A DNA stretch of 9,625 bases from the NCBI GenBank assembly GCA_023416875.1, contig JAEZGT010000184.1:1-9625 (forward strand). Reading direction: 5' to 3'. The stretch is from Pseudomonadota bacterium. GTDB taxonomy: Bacteria; Pseudomonadota; Gammaproteobacteria; Pseudomonadales; Cellvibrionaceae. Positions 6,693 through 9,625 of the stretch are shown piece by piece. The notes beneath the pieces are model-generated. The model was given only the letters and a program-made list of their open reading frames with translations, ran no database searches and was not told the origin of the DNA. The number at the start of each line of letters is the position of its first letter. The stretch's first letter is position 1. A program made the translations under genes and the position numbers.

Positions 6693-7762
6693 CGGCAGTA
6701 GATCCGGTCGATTACGTGGGCGACTTTTAAGGCCTGCTCAACACTGGGATCGTATTGATTGTTCTCCGCCAGACGCATTACCCAATCCAGCAGGGCACGT
6801 CCACCCCAGGCATCGGGATCGCCAGTAATCCGTTTGCTACTGATGCCGCAGGTTTGCACCAGCTCAAAGTCGAAAAAGGAGCCGGCGATGTTGCGCAGCA
6901 CAGCGCCGCCTTTAGTGCCATGGAAGTGCGCCTCGATTACGGAGTTTTTCCCTGCGTGCAAATTCCAGGAGCAGTTAAGCCGCACTCGTGCCTCACCCAA
7001 ACCGAATTCTGCTATGGCGTAGTCCTCGGCCATTTTGTAGGGGGGGCGCTGCCTTTTGCCCTGGCAAAACAGGCTGCTGGAGAGCTGGTTAACATCGCCG
7101 GTATTCATGATCCACATGGCCAGATCCACCAGATGGATGCCCAGGTCCATCACGCAGCCGCCCCCGGAAGTGGCAATGTCGTAAAACCAGGGCTTATCCG
7201 GTCCGGAAGCGTTGTGGAACGTCAGGTCTATAGCAAACACCTGACCGAGCTCGCCGGCGGCCACCAGTTTGCGCAAGGTGTCCATGCCCTGTAGATGGCG
7301 ATAGGAAAAGTCCACACCCAGCAGGCGATTGGCCAACCAAGCGGACTGGATGACCCGGGCGGTCTCGGCGCTGGTGCGCGCCAGAGGTTTTTGGCAGAAC
7401 ACCGCTTTGCCGCTTTCCAGCACCTCAACACACTGATCCGCGTGCAGGGCGCTAGGCGTCGCAATCACCACCCCATCGAGATCTTGATCGAGCAGATCAT
7501 CCAGAGTTGCGCAGATGCGAGTGTCGTCCGTCAGATCCGCCGCCGCCGCGGCGGCTTCGGGAGAGGGATCGCAGACGGCGCAGTATTGCGCCAGCGGTAA
7601 TTCCAATGCGACTTGAGCGTCGAGCAATGCCTGCATCCGCATACGGCCGATCCAGCCGGTGCCGAGAAAACCCAGGCGCACAGGGGCGCGGGAAGTTTTC
7701 ATCAATGTGAAATCCAGTGCGGGGGCCTCTGGCAGTGCCTTCATGATCATCGCGGTGCTCAT
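6689..7762 (-). CDS. Gfo/Idh/MocA-family NAD(P)-dependent oxidoreductase
   Basis: Encodes 357 residues from ATG 7762. A TTG twelve bases upstream (7774) and an internal ATG (7702, MKTSRAPVRLGFLG) are alternatives; the last would start just before the first Rossmann strand, as in many family members. The N-terminal NAD(P) fold has G34-x-G36-xx-G39 (GTGWIG), then VVIATPSALHADQ (98-110) and CQKPLAR (123-129), in which Gln replaces the usual Glu of the EKP motif. The C-terminal substrate domain has GGGCVMDLGIHLVDLAMWI (200-218), with His210 and Asp213 as likely active-site residues. The family oxidises or reduces sugars, aminosugars or inositols. Being first in a glycosyltransferase unit suggests it makes or modifies a sugar precursor. 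It ends in an ATGA overlap with the GT4 gene. Confidence 0.9.
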   Translation of the reverse strand: MSTAMIMKALPEAPALDFTLMKTSRAPVRLGFLGTGWIGRMRMQALLDAQVALELPLAQYCAVCDPSPEAAAAAADLTDDTRICATLDDLLDQDLDGVVIATPSALHADQCVEVLESGKAVFCQKPLARTSAETARVIQSAWLANRLLGVDFSYRHLQGMDTLRKLVAAGELGQVFAIDLTFHNASGPDKPWFYDIATSGGGCVMDLGIHLVDLAMWIMNTGDVNQLSSSLFCQGKRQRPPYKMAEDYAIAEFGLGEARVRLNCSWNLHAGKNSVIEAHFHGTKGGAVLRNIAGSFFDFELVQTCGISSKRITGDPDAWGGRALLDWVMRLAENNQYDPSVEQALKVAHVIDRIYCR

Positions 7763-7802
7763 AATTTGATCCAACCTTTAATAAAGCCTTCGGGGCGAGC
7801 AA

Positions 7803-7816
7803 CCTCCATATGGAGG
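7803..7816. promoter_or_regulatory. Perfect 14 bp palindrome upstream of the glycosyltransferase operon
   Basis: CCTCCATATGGAGG is perfectly self-complementary and lies about 40 bp before the oxidoreductase start. It may be an operator, or on the transcript a hairpin able to hide its own GGAGG. Function inferred from position only. Confidence 0.4.
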
Positions 7817-7830
7817 GCGTCATCCAACCG

Positions 7831-7875
7831 GTCGAGAGAAAAACAGTCGAGAGAAAAACGGTCGAGACAAAAACA
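7831..7875. repeat. Three tandem 15 bp repeats upstream of the operon
   Basis: The units are GTCGAGAGAAAAACA, GTCGAGAGAAAAACG and GTCGAGACAAAAACA, head to tail without spacers. They sit 69-113 bp before the oxidoreductase start. They may be iterated binding sites or a replication-slippage tract; 15 bp units do not put successive sites on the same helix face. Confidence 0.85.
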
Positions 7876-8315
7876 GTAGCGAAGCAGATTCTGCAAATTG
7901 ACGCGTAAGTTCATGGCATTACAAAAGCGGGTTTTCAAAAATCCACGCGCTCTTGCAACACATCTTTCGGTTATTTTTTTATCGGATGCACGCGTCATCG
8001 CTTGTTTGTCTCTGAGACTCATTCGAAAAAATCTGGCAGTTTGGGTCGCCGTGAAGCTTCCGATGGCCAGTAATAACGCAGCACAATCCCTATTGATTTA
8101 TTGCTCGGATTCACATGCGGCGATGGACAATCTCGGTCCCGAAGTCATACCAAAAGAAATTCGACATCGTTGCGAAGTGACGACTAAGCGAGATATATGC
8201 CAGTCAGGTTTTTGTTACCGCTATGGCACGGTTTGCTGGATGATTCGCGATTCACCAGGCGTTACGGATCGCGCGACGAAGCTTTAAGGGGAAGTCCGGG
8301 CCATATTTTTTTACG

Positions 8316-8371
8316 CCTCCTTGTAATATTTACAGGTTAATAAAACACCAAATTGCAATTCCAATCCTCCT
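8316..8371 (-). other. Two orphan Shine-Dalgarno-like boxes with tiny frames
   Basis: On the minus strand AGGAGGA (8365-8371) is followed at seven bases by TTG and a 15-codon frame. The end of that frame contains AAGGAGG (8316-8322), which precedes ATG 8304 and a 6-codon frame. They point toward the operon but end about 520 bp before it. A leader-peptide role is possible; chance is equally likely. Confidence 0.15.
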
Positions 8372-8399
8372 GAAAACATGAATCCGTGGAATAGGTGTT

Positions 8400-8438
8400 G
8401 CCTAGCTTATGCCCGGTTCCGCCTAGTTTATGTCGGGT
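8400..8438. repeat. Imperfect direct repeat, 21 bp period (GCCTAGYTTATGYC)
   Basis: Copies at 8400-8417 and 8421-8438 match at 15 of 18 positions and are spaced exactly 21 bp. The period of two helical turns suits cooperative binding. The pattern also resembles the multiple internal repeats found at the ends of some insertion sequences, but no transposase lies nearby. Confidence 0.6.
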
Positions 8439-8635
8439 CATGTCGTCTTACTGAAAAAGTATGAAAAATGAGTTTTTGGTTGCCAACCGAACGGTGCGTT
8501 CATTTCCGCCGGCTTAGGGTAGTCGCCACGTCGGTCGCAAGATTGCGGGCGTCATAACGAGAAAGTGAGCCAAATTATTGGGGTGCGGAAAAATTGCCGG
8601 CCGCTTCATAACAAGATGATTTCGAGGCTTCCATA

Positions 8636-9625
8636 ATGCGAAAAACAAGTTTGGCCTTCACCATACTTAGTACTTTTGTCGGTGTGACAAATGCTGTTGT
8701 CGGTGTGACAAGTGCTGTAGCAGCGGAAGGCGAAGGCGCTTATTTGGGAATCAAGGGAGGACAATCGAAAAATGACCACTCATGCGAAGCCACTGCAATT
8801 GAGTGTGATCGCAGCGATACCGGCTACGGGATTTTTGGCGGTTATGACTTCAGCCGGCGGTTTGGCATTGAGCTGGCCTATACCGATATTGCCGATTCCA
8901 CGGCGGTGTACCCCGAAATTCGCCTGGAGGGCGAACTGACGGCCATCGACCTTTCCGCAAAATATTCTCATCGATTTATTGGCCGTTCACGAGTATTTGC
9001 CAAATTGGGCGCGACCTATTGGCAAGGTGAAGTGAAGGGCTGGGGAGTCAAGGTGGACGGTTCGGGATTCAGTCCTACTGTTGGTGCCGGAATTGCCATG
9101 CCATTCGGCGACCGCTTTTCCGCGCGCCTCGAATATCAGTATTTTGGTAAGGTCGGCGACAGTGAATTAGGGCACACGCAACCCTCGCTTCTGTCCCTGG
9201 GGGTTTCCTGGCATTTCGGTCGCAAATCGTCTGACTATGCCTATTCTCCCTACACCACGTCATTTATCTCCATTGTGCAGGCAGCCGAGGAACCACCGGT
9301 TGCGGAAGAACCTGTAGCCGCAGACACCTCCGAAGCGATTGGGCCCTCAACCCAGGACATGGAGGCCAGCGAAAATATCTCAGCGCCGGAATCGCTTGCC
9401 GCGTCGGAAGAAATGTCCGAACCGGTGGATGAGTCCTTGGCAGCGTATGTTGAAGAAGTGGAGGAAGACGAAATCGAAAGTGCCTCCGTCCCCGCAGAAG
9501 AAACTTCGACTGGACCCGTGGTGATTGACGATCACAGCAACAGCGCACTGTTCTCCAAAGGTTCGTCGGTGCTGAAAATCAATTACGCGCTGGAAAAAAT
9601 CGCTGTCGATCTGCTCCGCCGCCCG
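8636..9625 (+). CDS. OmpA-family outer-membrane protein: beta-barrel, acidic linker and start of OmpA C-terminal domain (3' end outside window)
   Basis: Has 330 codons with no stop, continuing past the right edge. Start ATG 8636 has GAGG eight bases upstream (8624-8627). Residues 1-30 are a signal peptide ending near SAVAA, with an internal seven-residue duplication. Residues about 33-194 form an OmpA-type eight-stranded barrel: alternating strands such as YGIFGGYDFSRRFGIELAYTD, GATYWQGEV, VGAGIAMPFG and LSLGVSWHFG, with Cys50 and Cys57 in the first outer loop, likely a disulfide. Residues about 215-296 are an unusually long acidic linker of Glu, Ala, Pro and Ser. From about 300 (SALFSKGSSVLKINYALEKIAVDLL) the OmpA C-terminal peptidoglycan-binding domain begins; its conserved core lies outside the window. 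Predicted role: non-covalent tether of outer membrane to peptidoglycan. It is divergent from the glycosyltransferase operon. Confidence 0.88.
   Translation, partial: MRKTSLAFTILSTFVGVTNAVVGVTSAVAAEGEGAYLGIKGGQSKNDHSCEATAIECDRSDTGYGIFGGYDFSRRFGIELAYTDIADSTAVYPEIRLEGELTAIDLSAKYSHRFIGRSRVFAKLGATYWQGEVKGWGVKVDGSGFSPTVGAGIAMPFGDRFSARLEYQYFGKVGDSELGHTQPSLLSLGVSWHFGRKSSDYAYSPYTTSFISIVQAAEEPPVAEEPVAADTSEAIGPSTQDMEASENISAPESLAASEEMSEPVDESLAAYVEEVEEDEIESASVPAEETSTGPVVIDDHSNSALFSKGSSVLKINYALEKIAVDLLRRP
8677..8718 (+). repeat. In-frame 21 bp tandem duplication in the OmpA-like signal peptide
   Basis: Two abutting 21 bp units (8677-8697 and 8698-8718) differ at one base (A/G). They encode VGVTNAV then VGVTSAV, lengthening the hydrophobic part of the signal peptide by seven residues. 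Near-identity suggests a recent event. Confidence 0.9.

Larger units (their letters stand above)
7763..8635. other. 873 bp intergenic region between divergent transcription units, no convincing gene
   Basis: Open frames here (plus 7898-8287, starting at TTG; minus 7759-8022) lack ribosome sites and recognisable domains. The region holds a 14 bp palindrome, a triple 15 bp repeat, an 11 bp palindrome GCAGA-T-TCTGC (7884-7894), two strong but orphan ribosome-site-like boxes on the minus strand, and a repeated GCCTAG element near 8400. It must contain the promoters of the minus-strand operon and of the OmpA-like gene, but none with both boxes at proper spacing could be assigned. Confidence 0.6.

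Noticed and set aside
6755..7294. 179-codon plus-strand open frame
   Set aside because: Antisense shadow of the Gfo/Idh/MocA oxidoreductase, without domain or ribosome site.
7831..7875. Possible CRISPR array
   Set aside because: The three 15 bp units abut directly with no spacers, so it is a tandem repeat.
7759..8022. 87-codon minus-strand frame whose stop overlaps the oxidoreductase ATG as ATGA
   Set aside because: The overlap copies the style of the operon and the 15 bp repeats stay in frame (SLDCF-type five-residue repeats), but there is no ribosome site before ATG 8022 and the protein has no recognisable character. Conservation in relatives would revive it.
8224..8236. Sigma-54-like TGGCACG...TGC on the plus strand
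   Set aside because: The GG and GC elements are two bases too close for a sigma-54 promoter, where this spacing is nearly invariant.
7898..8287. 129-codon plus-strand frame in the intergenic region
   Set aside because: It begins at TTG without a ribosome site, the composition does not look like a protein, and it overlaps the operon control region.

Overview
The window looks like chromosomal DNA from a polysaccharide-degrading marine or soil gammaproteobacterium of the Cellvibrio / Saccharophagus / Teredinibacter kind. The best clue is the left-edge gene, an outer-membrane lipoprotein cellulase with a long pure-serine linker joining a carbohydrate-binding module to a GH5 catalytic domain, an architecture typical of that group. 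Strong Shine-Dalgarno sites, lipoprotein signals and an OmpA-type porin-like protein also fit a Gram-negative. No mobile element, CRISPR array, tRNA or rRNA gene was seen; one short repeat pair near 8400 may be a remnant of an insertion-sequence end.

Layout. (1) 1-967, minus: 5' part of a GH5 endoglucanase lipoprotein, cut by the window edge. (2) 968-1190: divergent intergenic region with two dyads. (3) 1191-2099, plus: cation diffusion facilitator (zinc-type metal exporter) with a natural His7-Gly-His5 N-terminus. (4) 2105-3124, minus: ApbE-type FAD:protein FMN transferase lipoprotein, convergent with the transporter (5 bp between stop codons). (5) 3195-7762, minus: a five-gene unit read right to left: Gfo/Idh/MocA oxidoreductase, GT4 glycosyltransferase, CgeB-like glycosyltransferase, SAM methyltransferase, and a 69-residue protein carrying an ESFPASDPPSW motif, closed by a clear intrinsic terminator. 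(6) 7763-8635: about 870 bp with no convincing gene but several repeats and palindromes. (7) 8636-9625, plus: N-terminal 330 codons of an OmpA-family outer-membrane protein, running off the right edge.

How the genes may work together. The first three genes of the minus-strand unit are joined by ATGA stop/start overlaps, so they are probably translationally coupled. Their combination (sugar oxidoreductase, two GT-B glycosyltransferases, methyltransferase) suggests assembly of a small methylated glycoconjugate or oligosaccharide whose product is unknown. The short terminal protein is the least understood part. The cellulase, transporter, ApbE and OmpA-like genes look independent of it. All functional calls are by motif recognition, without database searches.
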